A stretch of 21,016 nt of DNA, from positions 1 to 21,016 of the forward strand of contig JBILVK010000051.1 of assembly GCA_044370475.1 (NCBI GenBank). The letters are read 5' to 3'. Positions 8,542 to 17,148 of the stretch are shown here, one piece after another. The notes under the pieces are model-generated. The model was given only the letters and a program-made list of their open reading frames with translations, ran no database searches and was not told the origin of the DNA. A program made the translations under genes and the position numbers. Source of the stretch: B1 sp044370475. GTDB lineage: Bacteria; Bacteroidota; Bacteroidia; UKL13-3. The first letter of the stretch is position 1, and every line of letters begins with the position of its first letter.

Positions 8542-9032
8542 TGAATATGAATAATAAAATAATAGTTGGATTAGCTATTGTGGGTATGTTGATCATATCC
8601 TGCAAAAAGGATGTGAAAGAAATTGGTGCCCCTGCATCCAAAATGGAAGGCATCAAAGCCAGCTGGATATTAACCAAAGCTGTTCAGGTGGATGAATTGT
8701 CTTTAACCAAAGAGTCGGCAAATATCTATGGTTTTTTCTCTAGATCTAATACCTTGCCCAACATTGTGTTTTCAGATTCTACCTATTCAGTGGATACTGT
8801 TGGATTAAAATTAAACTTTTTTGGTGGTGTAAGTGGTAAATGGGCTTTTGACAATCCTCTTTATCCTGCTAAAATTAGTTTTCAACCAGACGGTGGTGCA
8901 CCTTTTTCATTAAAATTAGGTGGCCCCATTAGACCTCAAGATAACTTAAGAATTACGAAGGAAATTAAGGTAAGTTGCAAGGGAAAAGAGGATTTGGTAA
9001 TGAGTTATGTAATGGAGTTTATGAGAAAATAA
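8541..9032 (+). CDS. Small PUL lipoprotein, possibly lipocalin-like (DUF5004-type)
   Basis: A 163-aa lipoprotein. The signal peptide ends IISC with Cys21 lipidated, followed by KKD. The mature part opens with MEGIKASWILTKAVQVDE, a pattern seen in small lipocalin-like or DUF5004 lipoproteins encoded beside SusC/SusD pairs. The rest is beta-rich, with alternating strands such as TVGLKLNFFGG, AKISFQPDGG and LVMSYVMEF. No catalytic motif is visible. The ATG overlaps the susD stop by one base and the gene ends 7 bp before the next, so it belongs to the same transcript. Position suggests an accessory outer-membrane binding or assembly subunit where SusE would be. The family assignment comes from pattern memory and is tentative; the lipoprotein call is firm. 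Confidence 0.75.
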   Translation: MNMNNKIIVGLAIVGMLIISCKKDVKEIGAPASKMEGIKASWILTKAVQVDELSLTKESANIYGFFSRSNTLPNIVFSDSTYSVDTVGLKLNFFGGVSGKWAFDNPLYPAKISFQPDGGAPFSLKLGGPIRPQDNLRITKEIKVSCKGKEDLVMSYVMEFMRK

Positions 9033-9039
9033 TACGAAC

Positions 9040-9894
9040 ATGAAAAGAATATTTATAACACTTTCGCTAATGTTTTTTAGCACCTTGGCTTTCAGTCAGG
9101 CTGCGTGGATAGTTCCAGAAACACCAGATGTAACTAAGCCTGTACGTTTATATGTTGACTTGTCTAAAACAACTAATACCTCCTGTGTAAATGAACCTGG
9201 TCCGTTTTATATTTGGACTTGGAGTCCAAAGGAGCACCCAGAAGGAAGTCCTAAAGTTAATGGCACTGGTGATAAGGCTTGGAAGAACTCGAACGATGTT
9301 TTGAAGATGACAAGAGATTCTGTAAAGGGAGATAAAATTTGGTATTATGAAATGACTCCTACAGAATTTTATGAGGTTCCTGCTGCTGATGTATATAGTA
9401 AAGGGATTTCTTTCTTGGTTAAGCCTAAAGATGGTGGTGGATACGGTGACCCAGATTTAAAAACCGAGGATTTGATTATTTCAATTACTCCACCTAAATT
9501 GTCGAGAGGCTATATTTACAATGTGCCTGCTACCATTTTGCCTAATGAGCTTGTAACAATCTATTACGATAATCCAGTAGATACGAATGCTGCCATGCAA
9601 AATTTGGATGCTGGAGATGCTTTTCTTTGGGTAAAATGCACAGGTGTTGATACAGTAACTATGGCTGCTGTTGTTTATCAACCTACGCCTTTCTTTTTGG
9701 TTGGTGATAATCCAAACTTAGAAATGATAAAAGATCCTGCTACCGGCAAGTTTTCTCTCACTTTTGTGCCAGAAACCTTCTTTGGGTTTAGCCCAACATT
9801 TAGGTCAAGCAATATAGAATGCACTGTTAAACGAAAATCAACACCCGATAGGACGTCGGAGCAGCCGAAAATTAAAACTTATCGCTGCGAATAG
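9040..9894 (+). CDS. Secreted two-repeat beta-sandwich protein of the PUL, function unknown
   Basis: 284 aa with a type I signal peptide (residues 1-20, ends AFSQ) and no lipobox. Two halves appear related: PVRLYVDLSKTTN with FYIWTWSP, then KMTRDSVKGDKIWYYEMTPTEFYEV in the first half, match LVTIYYDNPVDTN with FLWVKC, then MIKDPATGKFSLTFVPETFFGF in the second. This suggests a duplicated aromatic-rich beta-sandwich that could bind sugar. The last about 23 residues turn abruptly basic and polar (VKRKSTPDR to TYRCE), with no T9SS tail or other anchor visible. As last gene of the susCD cluster it is followed directly by a terminator. I do not recognise the family; a SusE-like glycan-binding role is a guess from context. 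Confidence 0.75.
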   Translation: MKRIFITLSLMFFSTLAFSQAAWIVPETPDVTKPVRLYVDLSKTTNTSCVNEPGPFYIWTWSPKEHPEGSPKVNGTGDKAWKNSNDVLKMTRDSVKGDKIWYYEMTPTEFYEVPAADVYSKGISFLVKPKDGGGYGDPDLKTEDLIISITPPKLSRGYIYNVPATILPNELVTIYYDNPVDTNAAMQNLDAGDAFLWVKCTGVDTVTMAAVVYQPTPFFLVGDNPNLEMIKDPATGKFSLTFVPETFFGFSPTFRSSNIECTVKRKSTPDRTSEQPKIKTYRCE

Positions 9895-9907
9895 TTTACA
9901 ATTACAC

Positions 9908-9939
9908 AAAATGCAAATCCCATAAAGATTTGCATTTTT
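9908..9939 (+). terminator. Rho-independent terminator of the susCD cluster
   Basis: A perfect 12-bp stem (AAAATGCAAATC pairing with GATTTGCATTTT) with a 7-nt loop is followed by T and then GTTT. It begins 13 bp after the stop codon of the last cluster gene. It ends 16 bp before the ATG of the PAP2 gene, so that gene must be transcribed from a promoter in or upstream of the hairpin, or by read-through. Confidence 0.85.
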
Positions 9940-9955
9940 GTTTAATATTGCTACT

Positions 9956-10591
9956 ATGTTTTGGAGTAAAAATTATTTGTCAATTGCTTTTGTTTTGGTA
10001 ATAGTACCCGTGTTGCTGATGCAATTATTTGTGCCGCAAATAGATTTATCCATCCTTGTGAATGGCATTAATCAATTATGGGTTGATAAAATATGCCTGT
10101 ATGGAACGCTATTAGGGGATGGTTTTTTTGTAGTTACAGCCTCCATTATTTTGTTCTTTTTTTATCCAAGAATAGCCATCGTTATTCTGATTTCATATGC
10201 CTTGAGTTCAGGAATAACGCAAGGTTTAAAGCATTTGGTTTTTCATGATTTACACAGGCCTCTTTGGCATTTGGAGAAGATGAATCCCAACCTCTATCAT
10301 ATTATTTCGGGCTCAGAAATCACCTATAATCAAAGTTTTCCTTCTGGCCATACCACAACAGCTTTTGCATTTTACATGAGCTTAGCTCTTTTTATAAAAG
10401 AAAAACACTTCCAATTGATGCTGTTGCTATTGGCGTTTTTCATTGCCTTTACCCGCATTTATTTACTACAACATTTTTTAATTGATACTTGTGTGGGTGC
10501 TATTATAGGGTTTGTAACGGCCCAATTGGTTTTTAACCTAGTCTACAAAAAAGAGCTTTTAACGCCCTTATTCTTAAAAATAAAAAGATGA
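9956..10591 (+). CDS. PAP2-family membrane phosphatase
   Basis: Integral membrane acid phosphatase of the PAP2 superfamily, 211 aa, probably acting at the outer face of the inner membrane on lipid A phosphate, undecaprenyl pyrophosphate or a similar lipid. The three motifs are visible: K92 to R101-P102 (eight intervening residues, a little longer than the six of the general consensus), P129-SGH132, and R167 to H173 (proposed nucleophile) to D177. About six hydrophobic segments are present. I chose the ATG at 9956. An in-frame TTG at 9938 would place the start inside the terminator stem and adds nothing conserved. The stop overlaps the next start (ATGA), so it is coupled to an ArnT-like glycosyltransferase. 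Substrate not determinable. Confidence 0.9.
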   Translation: MFWSKNYLSIAFVLVIVPVLLMQLFVPQIDLSILVNGINQLWVDKICLYGTLLGDGFFVVTASIILFFFYPRIAIVILISYALSSGITQGLKHLVFHDLHRPLWHLEKMNPNLYHIISGSEITYNQSFPSGHTTTAFAFYMSLALFIKEKHFQLMLLLLAFFIAFTRIYLLQHFLIDTCVGAIIGFVTAQLVFNLVYKKELLTPLFLKIKR

Positions 10592-12249
10592 ACAATTTTA
10601 TTTATAAAAATGCCAAATTGTTGGTGCTCATTTGGGGAATATTGTTGTTTATTCCCTTCTTAGGTTCTGTGCATTTGTTTGATTGGGATGAGATTAATTT
10701 TGCCGAATCGGCAAGGGAGATGCTTGTTTCGGGTAATTATCAAAAGGTGCAAATTAACTTTCAACCCTTTATGGAGAAGCCTCCATTGTTCTTTTGGTTA
10801 CAGGTAGTAAGCATGAAGATTTTTGGTGTGAACGAATTTGCTGCAAGGTTCCCAAATGCGCTTATTGGCATCATCACTTTATTGGTCATTTTTACCATTG
10901 GAAAGAAATGGTATGATACAAAATTTGCACTCTTTTGGGTGCTTATGGTAACCGGTTCTTTAACGCCACATTTGTATTATAAAACAGGAATTATAGACCC
11001 ATTGTACAACCTATTTATTTTTTCTTCCATCTATCAACTCTTTCTTTATACTCAAAATCAACAGGCTAAACATGCCAATTTATTAGGGGTATTTTTGGGC
11101 CTAGCCATCATCACAAAAGGTCCGGTTGCAGTGGTTGTGCTTATTCTTTGTTTCCTTGTTTATTGGGCAATGCATAGGTTCAAACAGTTTTTTAAATGGC
11201 AACATTTGGCCTATGCAACGGGCTTTGCACTTTTGGTAAGCTCAACTTGGTTTGGTGTTGAAACTATTGAAAATGGTCCGGTGTTTTTATTGGAGTTTAT
11301 TAAGTATCAAGCCGACTTATTCTTAAATCCAGTGGCTGGGCATGGCCAACCAGTTTGGTACCATCCAGTGGTGTTATTGTTGGGTTGTTTTCCTGCATCT
11401 ATTATTGCTTTGCCTATTATTTTTAAGCGTTGGGAGGTGAATGAAGATAATCCTCAATCTGCTTTGCTACGCATGATGCGCTTGTTTTTTTGGGTGGTGC
11501 TTATCCTTTTTAGCATCGTAGAAACCAAGATTGTTCATTACAGTTCTTTGTGTTATTTGCCACTCACATTTATGGCCGCGCATTTTATCTGTTGTTGGCA
11601 AAAAGCCAAAGTAAAACTCACTACGGTACAATTAATATTATTTCCATTTATCGGTCTGATCCTATCCTTTATTCTCATAGCTATTCCATTCATTGATTGG
11701 TTCAAGCCGAAACTTTACCCATTTATAAAAGATGATTTTGCCAAGGCTTCTTTAGAGGTTAGCGGCCAATGGCAAGGCTATGAAAGTGTGTTTGGATTAG
11801 CACTTTTGATTTTAGTGATTCTAAGTCACTTGATGTTTTTAAGAAAGCATGTGTATCAATCTGCCAGAAATTTCTTGGTTTTTATGTCGGTGTTAATTCC
11901 CGTTTTGTTGATTGGAATTGCTCCTCATATTGAGAAATACAGTCAGGCTCCAGCCATAGAATTTTATGAGAAATTACAAGGGGAATCGGTCTATGTTGAG
12001 ACGGTGGGCTTTAAAAGTTATGCGCAGTATTTTTATGCAAGAATCCCTCAACATGCCAATAAAAACGCATATAAGATGGATTGGTTGCTAAGCGGACCCA
12101 TAGATAAAGATGCCTATTTTGTGTTGCAGGTAAATGATATTGCAGATCACATAAACCCAAGCATGCAAGAAATTGGAAGAAAAGGTGGCTTCGTTTTTTA
12201 CAAACGTTTTGCGGTGCAAGATTCCTTAGAAAGTGTAGTTAAACCCTAA
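10588..12249 (+). CDS. ArnT/GT39-GT83-like membrane glycosyltransferase
   Basis: Polytopic inner-membrane transferase that moves a sugar from a polyprenyl-phosphate donor to lipid A, a glycan or protein on the periplasmic side. The 553-aa length fits. The first periplasmic loop carries FDWDEINFAESAREM (Asp34-Glu35) and FMEKPPLFFW (Lys63), as in ArnT and PMT relatives. A second acidic site is at Asp137 (GIIDPLYNLF). About ten hydrophobic segments follow, then a soluble C-terminal part from about residue 460. It overlaps the PAP2 gene by four bases (ATGA), so the pair likely modifies the same lipid or recycles its carrier. Its 3' end overlaps the convergent receptor gene by 24 bp. Acceptor and sugar are unknown; the family is secure, ArnT activity itself is not. 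Confidence 0.88.
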   Translation: MNNFIYKNAKLLVLIWGILLFIPFLGSVHLFDWDEINFAESAREMLVSGNYQKVQINFQPFMEKPPLFFWLQVVSMKIFGVNEFAARFPNALIGIITLLVIFTIGKKWYDTKFALFWVLMVTGSLTPHLYYKTGIIDPLYNLFIFSSIYQLFLYTQNQQAKHANLLGVFLGLAIITKGPVAVVVLILCFLVYWAMHRFKQFFKWQHLAYATGFALLVSSTWFGVETIENGPVFLLEFIKYQADLFLNPVAGHGQPVWYHPVVLLLGCFPASIIALPIIFKRWEVNEDNPQSALLRMMRLFFWVVLILFSIVETKIVHYSSLCYLPLTFMAAHFICCWQKAKVKLTTVQLILFPFIGLILSFILIAIPFIDWFKPKLYPFIKDDFAKASLEVSGQWQGYESVFGLALLILVILSHLMFLRKHVYQSARNFLVFMSVLIPVLLIGIAPHIEKYSQAPAIEFYEKLQGESVYVETVGFKSYAQYFYARIPQHANKNAYKMDWLLSGPIDKDAYFVLQVNDIADHINPSMQEIGRKGGFVFYKRFAVQDSLESVVKP

Positions 12250-14502
12250 AGTTGGAATGATTGGCAATTGATTGATGCGCTTGTAATTTAGGCGATCAAA
12301 GAAGAAAATATTTTCTCTATCATACACGTTTGTGGCAGATAAAATAAAGGTCATAGCTTGTCTATTTGCCAATTGATACTTCTTTGAAATGGATGCATCT
12401 AACCTATGAAAATAGGGGAGTCTACCTGTATTTACATCTGTATAATGTACGCCAAGTGTTCCATTTTGATTGTTTACATTTGCTCCAACACTTCCGCCAA
12501 AATTCAACATTTCATAGAATCCTTGCGTTTGGGTAAAAGGAAATCCAGAGCCAAAATTCCAGCGAGAGTTTACGCTCCACGATTTGTTTTTTCCGAATGT
12601 ATAAGTTGCAACTAAATTGATGTTATGTCTGCGATCGAAATGAGGAGTATATTCTCTTCTGCCATCATTTCTAGTCACAAAAGTTAAGGAATAAACTGCC
12701 CATAAATAGAAGCTTTTGTATTCATATTTAATGCGTGCATCACCGCCATAGGCTTTACCTGTTTCTTTAATTACATCTGCCTTTAAGTAGTATGGTTTGT
12801 CAAGATTTTTTGAATCATCATCATACACCTTATCGCGGTTTATATTGGTTATTTGAGAATAGTTTTTGATGAAGCCTTCTATGTTAACTTCTATATGTCG
12901 TCCAAAATCTATTTCTGTTCCAATCACTAAATGCTCTGCGGTTTGCCTTCTGATATCACTATTTACTTTGTCTGGTGACGATAAAAATCCGTAGAATAGA
13001 TTCACCACATCTTGGTCGCTAACCGCGCCCATTAAATTCTGCGAGTAGGTACCAGCCGCTAGTTTAAGTCGAACAGCACTTGTTACATTATATTTTATTC
13101 CTAACCTTGGTTCAAAACTACCTTCTGTTAATGAGGCATAATAGATGGCCCTTAAACCGGGTTCAACTACAAGTCTGTTCCAGACTTTTTTGTATTTAAT
13201 AAAACCATGTATTTCCGAAGAATAATCATCTTGTGCCAATGTTCTACCAACGCTATTGGTGTATTTGAATTTGGTTGAAAATCCAATAGCCTCAACTCCA
13301 TATCTAATATCGTCTTTACCAATAAAGTTAGTGAAATTGATATTGGCGTTAAAGCTGCTGATATAACTTTCTCTAGGCAAATTGTCCAATGTTTTTTGAT
13401 CCATTAAATAATTTGAATAACCCAAATTGGCGTTGATGAGCGTATTAGAACCATCTGGAATAATCATTGCATTACCTCCAAATCCTGTTGAATTCCATAA
13501 ATATTGATTGGAAGGGAAATTAGTTTTATCAGCAAAATGAAATCCAAAAAGGTTAAATCTACTTCCGTTGGGAGCTACATTGGAGAACTTGCCGTAAAAA
13601 TCATTGAAAGAGTAGGGGAGGCCATTTACGGGGTCTGCATAATCGTATAAAATGGGGGCGGTTTTATTTAGGTAGGATGTTTTGTATGAAAGGATATATG
13701 AGGAGCTTCCACCATCTTCGGTGAACTTTCTGAAGGGGCCTTCAAGTAGAATTTTTGCCGTAATAGGATTGGCTGCAAGTTTACCTGAGAAATGCTTCTT
13801 ATCACCTTCTCTTGTTGAAACATCAATAATTCCGCTAATTCTACCACCGTATTGGGCGTTAAAGCCGCCAGAACTTACCTCAGCATTTCTAATGATATCT
13901 GCGTCAAAAACAGAGAATAAACCAATGCTATGGAAAGGGTTGTAAATAATCATTCCATCCAGCATCACTTTATTCATAACTGGCGGACCACCTCTGATAT
14001 AAAGTTGCCCACCTTGATCGCCACTAAAATTAACACCAGGTAAAACTTGAAGATATTGCACCAAATCTGGCTCGCCGCCAAAAGTGGGTAATTGTTTCAG
14101 TTCCTTTTGTGTAATTAAATTGGTGGAGATATTTACATTTTCTTTGGCCTTTTGTCTATCGGCTTTAATTTCAACTGTGTTTAATTCAAATTTCTTTTCC
14201 TTGATAAATAGATTTTGAGAAACAATTCCACCTGCTTTAAGAGTGATTTTTGCGTAAGCAGTATCATATCCCAAGCTAAAACACATGAGGGTGTATGTGC
14301 CAGGGATTACCTTAGAAAGGGTATAAAACCCATTCTCATCTGTGGTTTTGCCCACTTTTAATTCTTTAATAATCACATTGGTAGCCATCATAGGCTCGCC
14401 AGATTCCTTTTCAAATACAAAACCTCTAATTTCTCCTGTTTGCGCAAAAGCTGTGGAGATGAATAAAAAAGGCAGTAAAACAATCAATATCTTTTTAAGC
14501 AT
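12226..14502 (-). CDS. TonB-dependent receptor with CarboxypepD_reg-like domain
   Basis: Outer-membrane TonB-dependent transporter, 758 aa, not of the SusC type: shorter, with no SusC TonB-box motif and no SusD partner. Residues 1-21 are a signal peptide (AFAQ). Residues 23-103 are a CarboxypepD_reg-like domain (GFVFEKESGEPMMATNV, GFYTL, GTYTL). The plug at about 120-235 contains VLPGVNF, GGQLYIRGG, VMLDGMIIYNPFH and GGFNAQYGGRISGIIDV. The barrel ends in Phe (GFNYTF). It stands alone, converging with the ArnT-like gene and diverging from the polysaccharide export operon. Substrate unknown; siderophore, cofactor, peptide or glycan are all possible. Its stop codon TAA lies inside the 3' end of the opposite gene. 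Confidence 0.92.
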   Translation of the reverse strand: MLKKILIVLLPFLFISTAFAQTGEIRGFVFEKESGEPMMATNVIIKELKVGKTTDENGFYTLSKVIPGTYTLMCFSLGYDTAYAKITLKAGGIVSQNLFIKEKKFELNTVEIKADRQKAKENVNISTNLITQKELKQLPTFGGEPDLVQYLQVLPGVNFSGDQGGQLYIRGGPPVMNKVMLDGMIIYNPFHSIGLFSVFDADIIRNAEVSSGGFNAQYGGRISGIIDVSTREGDKKHFSGKLAANPITAKILLEGPFRKFTEDGGSSSYILSYKTSYLNKTAPILYDYADPVNGLPYSFNDFYGKFSNVAPNGSRFNLFGFHFADKTNFPSNQYLWNSTGFGGNAMIIPDGSNTLINANLGYSNYLMDQKTLDNLPRESYISSFNANINFTNFIGKDDIRYGVEAIGFSTKFKYTNSVGRTLAQDDYSSEIHGFIKYKKVWNRLVVEPGLRAIYYASLTEGSFEPRLGIKYNVTSAVRLKLAAGTYSQNLMGAVSDQDVVNLFYGFLSSPDKVNSDIRRQTAEHLVIGTEIDFGRHIEVNIEGFIKNYSQITNINRDKVYDDDSKNLDKPYYLKADVIKETGKAYGGDARIKYEYKSFYLWAVYSLTFVTRNDGRREYTPHFDRRHNINLVATYTFGKNKSWSVNSRWNFGSGFPFTQTQGFYEMLNFGGSVGANVNNQNGTLGVHYTDVNTGRLPYFHRLDASISKKYQLANRQAMTFILSATNVYDRENIFFFDRLNYKRINQLPIIPTLGFNYTF

Positions 14503-14700
14503 AATTAGTCTAATGAGGAAGGATAATAAAGAGGAAATTACCCCGTTATCAAAGCCGCACGAATATAAGACAAGTACCTAAATTATTAATAAAAGTTGCA
14601 TATGGTGGATTTTTCGAGGAAAAATAATGTGAATTGGCTATTTTGCGTGTCGCTTTACCTGAAGAATTGAAAGATATTTCCAATTTTGAAAGTTCGAAAA
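14503..14700. promoter_or_regulatory. Divergent promoter region between the receptor and the polysaccharide operon
   Basis: 198 bp between two outward-facing start codons; promoters for both sides must lie here or within the first codons. I found no convincing TAnnTTTG element. An imperfect inverted repeat (AATTGAAA with TTTCCAATT, one bulged C) lies at 14665-14685, just before the export gene, but is short and AT-rich. Short open frames crossing this stretch show no protein-like features. Confidence 0.45.
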
Positions 14701-17145
14701 ATGAGAATAAAACCTATTTACTATTTCCTTTTACTTTTTATAGTTTTTTGTGCCCAAACTACCTTTGCCCAAAATGGTTTAAATGGTCCACAAAACCTCT
14801 CTGCCTTAAAAGTGGATGAGTTAAATGATGAACAATTGCTTGATTTTATTACCCAATTTAAGGCAAGTGGGTATTCAATAGAAAAATTAGAGGATGAATT
14901 AAGAAAGCGCAAATTACCTAATTCAGAAATTGAAAAGCTTCAACTTAGGATGAAGGATTTGGAAAAGAAAGGGAAGTTGAAGGCGACTAAAAGTAGTCAA
15001 AATGAATCTGGAACTTATACTGGCCGAACCAAAGAATTGGTTCAGGATGAATTGCCTTTTGTAAATCTGATGCCGAAGGTTTTCGGTTCAGAATTATTTA
15101 ATAATCCAAGGTTAAGTTTTGAACCCAATTTGAGAATGGCCACACCTCTCAATTATCAGATTGGACCAGATGATGAATTGATTATTGATATTTTTGGATT
15201 TTCTGAGCAAAGTTATGCAATCAAAGTAAGTCCAGAAGGACATGTTAGAATTCCAAATTTAGGACCAGTGCAGGTGGCTGGATTAACAGTAGAACAAGCT
15301 CAAATTAAAATTGCAAGAAGTTTAGTGAAATTGTATCCAAGAATATCGAGTGGAGAAACTTCGGTATCTGTTAATTTGGGTAGCATCAGAAATATAAAAG
15401 TGATCATTTTAGGAGAAGTTAATCTACCAGGAACTTATTCTTTACCATCATTAGCCACGGTATTTAATGCCTTGTATTCCTCGGGCGGACCAAACTTAAA
15501 TGGATCATTTAGAAATATTAAATTATACAGGGGGAATAAATTATTGGCGAAGGTGGATATGTATGATTTTCTAATGAATGGGAACAGTAAAGGAAATATT
15601 CCCTTAAAAGATCAAGATGTAATTAAGGTAGAGCCATACGAATCTCGCGTTGAATTAAAAGGGTTTGTAAAGCGTGAAGGATTCTTTGAAGTATTACCTA
15701 AAGAAAATTTGAATAATGTTTTGGCTTTTGCGGGAGGCTTTACCCCGCAAGCATATACCAATCGAATTAAGGTGATTAGAAATACTGGGACCCAAAAAAG
15801 CGTGGCTGATATTGATAAACAAGCATTTGGGACTTTCATTCCAAGAAATGGAGATGTGTTTACCGTAGATAGCATTTTAAGCAGATTTGAGAATAGGATT
15901 TCGATAAAAGGTGCTGTGTTTAGGCCAGGTTTTTATAGTTTGGAAGGTAATGGAACTTTAATGAAGTTATTGGCTAGTTCGGAAGGTTTAAAAGAAGATG
16001 CATTTTTGAGTAGGGTAACCATCCTTCGTAAAAAGGAGGATAATACTTCCGAAGTTATTTCGGTTGATCTTCAGGCAATGATGAATGAAAAAGGCGATTT
16101 GCAATTGCAAAGGGAGGATAGAGTTACCATTGCCTCGAAAATTGAAATGCAAGAATCTGCTTTCATTACCATATTTGGTCCAGTGATGAAACCTGGAAAA
16201 TACCAATATGCAGCTAATATGCGCATTGAAGACTTAATCATATTGGCAGGAGGATTAAAGGAATCTGCTTCTTTAGTAAATATTCAGGTGGCACAACGTG
16301 GATTTACTATAGACAAAGCAAATCCAAGTGGTGAAATTTCAAAGGTGACTAGCTTTTCCATCAACAAGGAATTGAAGAGCGACCCTAATAATAGTTATGT
16401 TTTGCAACCAAATGATGTTGTAACAGTTTTTAAGCAACCCGGTTATCAAGTTCAAAAGCAGGTATTAATTAATGGAGAGATTATGTTTCCAGGAACCTAC
16501 GTTTTGACTAAAGGAAATGAAAGGATTTCAGATGTGATTAAAAGATCTGGAGGCTTAACTGCAAAAGGATTTCCAGAAGGCGCCGTATTAATTAGACCAA
16601 AGGGCAATTCTTATTTAGACCTAATTGTTAAAGAAAATAAACTTGAGGCACTAAAAAAGTTAAGTAAAGATACCTCCAAGTTATCTGACCAAATTGAAAG
16701 TGAATTGGAGAAGCAAATAGATATTGTGGGCATTGATTTGGTAAAAATATTACGCAAGCCTGGCTGTAAAGAGGACTTGTTTTTATTAGAGAATGACATA
16801 CTTGAGATTCCTGCAACGCAACAAACGGTATTGGTATCTGGTCAGGTATTATACCCTGTAAGGTTGCAATATGAAAAAGGACGCGGATATAGAAAGTACG
16901 TGTCGAAGGCTGGAGGATTTAGCTCTCAGGCGCTAAAGAGGAGTTCTTATATTGTTTATGCAAATGGCACAGCAAAAGATACAAAGAGCTTTTTGTTTAT
17001 AAAGAAATATCCAAAAGTTAAGCCTGGTTCGGAGATTGTAGTGCCGTTGAAGGAAGAAAAAAAGAGTTTAAGTACGCTTGAGGTAGTTACAATACTTACA
17101 AGTTTAACGAGTATGGTTGTTATTCTTTCCACAATAATTAATTAG
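14701..17145 (+). CDS. Outer-membrane polysaccharide export protein with six SLBB domains (Wza-like)
   Basis: Forms the channel through which capsule or exopolysaccharide leaves the cell. The start chosen is the ATG at 14701 (814 aa), which begins the signal peptide directly; an in-frame TTG at 14686 adds only five residues. The signal peptide ends FAQ near residue 24; Cys17 is preceded by Phe and does not form a lipobox, so it is probably not a lipoprotein, unlike Wza. A helical region at 35-95 is followed by the Poly_export domain at about 148-230 (LNYQIGPDDELIIDIFG, VSPEGHVRIPNLG). Six SLBB repeats begin near 233, 316, 399, 488, 587 and 709, each with a G-x-V-x-x-PG-like turn. A hydrophobic C-terminal helix at about 792-813 could span the outer membrane. 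It is first gene of an operon, 3 bp before the Wzz gene. Confidence 0.92.
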   Translation: MRIKPIYYFLLLFIVFCAQTTFAQNGLNGPQNLSALKVDELNDEQLLDFITQFKASGYSIEKLEDELRKRKLPNSEIEKLQLRMKDLEKKGKLKATKSSQNESGTYTGRTKELVQDELPFVNLMPKVFGSELFNNPRLSFEPNLRMATPLNYQIGPDDELIIDIFGFSEQSYAIKVSPEGHVRIPNLGPVQVAGLTVEQAQIKIARSLVKLYPRISSGETSVSVNLGSIRNIKVIILGEVNLPGTYSLPSLATVFNALYSSGGPNLNGSFRNIKLYRGNKLLAKVDMYDFLMNGNSKGNIPLKDQDVIKVEPYESRVELKGFVKREGFFEVLPKENLNNVLAFAGGFTPQAYTNRIKVIRNTGTQKSVADIDKQAFGTFIPRNGDVFTVDSILSRFENRISIKGAVFRPGFYSLEGNGTLMKLLASSEGLKEDAFLSRVTILRKKEDNTSEVISVDLQAMMNEKGDLQLQREDRVTIASKIEMQESAFITIFGPVMKPGKYQYAANMRIEDLIILAGGLKESASLVNIQVAQRGFTIDKANPSGEISKVTSFSINKELKSDPNNSYVLQPNDVVTVFKQPGYQVQKQVLINGEIMFPGTYVLTKGNERISDVIKRSGGLTAKGFPEGAVLIRPKGNSYLDLIVKENKLEALKKLSKDTSKLSDQIESELEKQIDIVGIDLVKILRKPGCKEDLFLLENDILEIPATQQTVLVSGQVLYPVRLQYEKGRGYRKYVSKAGGFSSQALKRSSYIVYANGTAKDTKSFLFIKKYPKVKPGSEIVVPLKEEKKSLSTLEVVTILTSLTSMVVILSTIIN

Positions 17146-17148
17146 GAG

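Noticed and set aside
9938..9955. Upstream TTG start for the PAP2 gene
   Set aside because: It falls at the end of the terminator stem and adds six non-conserved residues; ATG at 9956 starts directly at the first hydrophobic region.
14665..14685. Inverted repeat before the export gene
   Set aside because: Imperfect, with a bulge, short and AT-rich; weak evidence for an operator or hairpin.
14686..14700. TTG start for the export gene
   Set aside because: It adds five residues ahead of a good ATG that begins a normal signal peptide.
14634..14819. Short plus-strand open frame overlapping the start of the export gene
   Set aside because: It overlaps the signal peptide of the export protein in another frame, and its product has no recognisable features.
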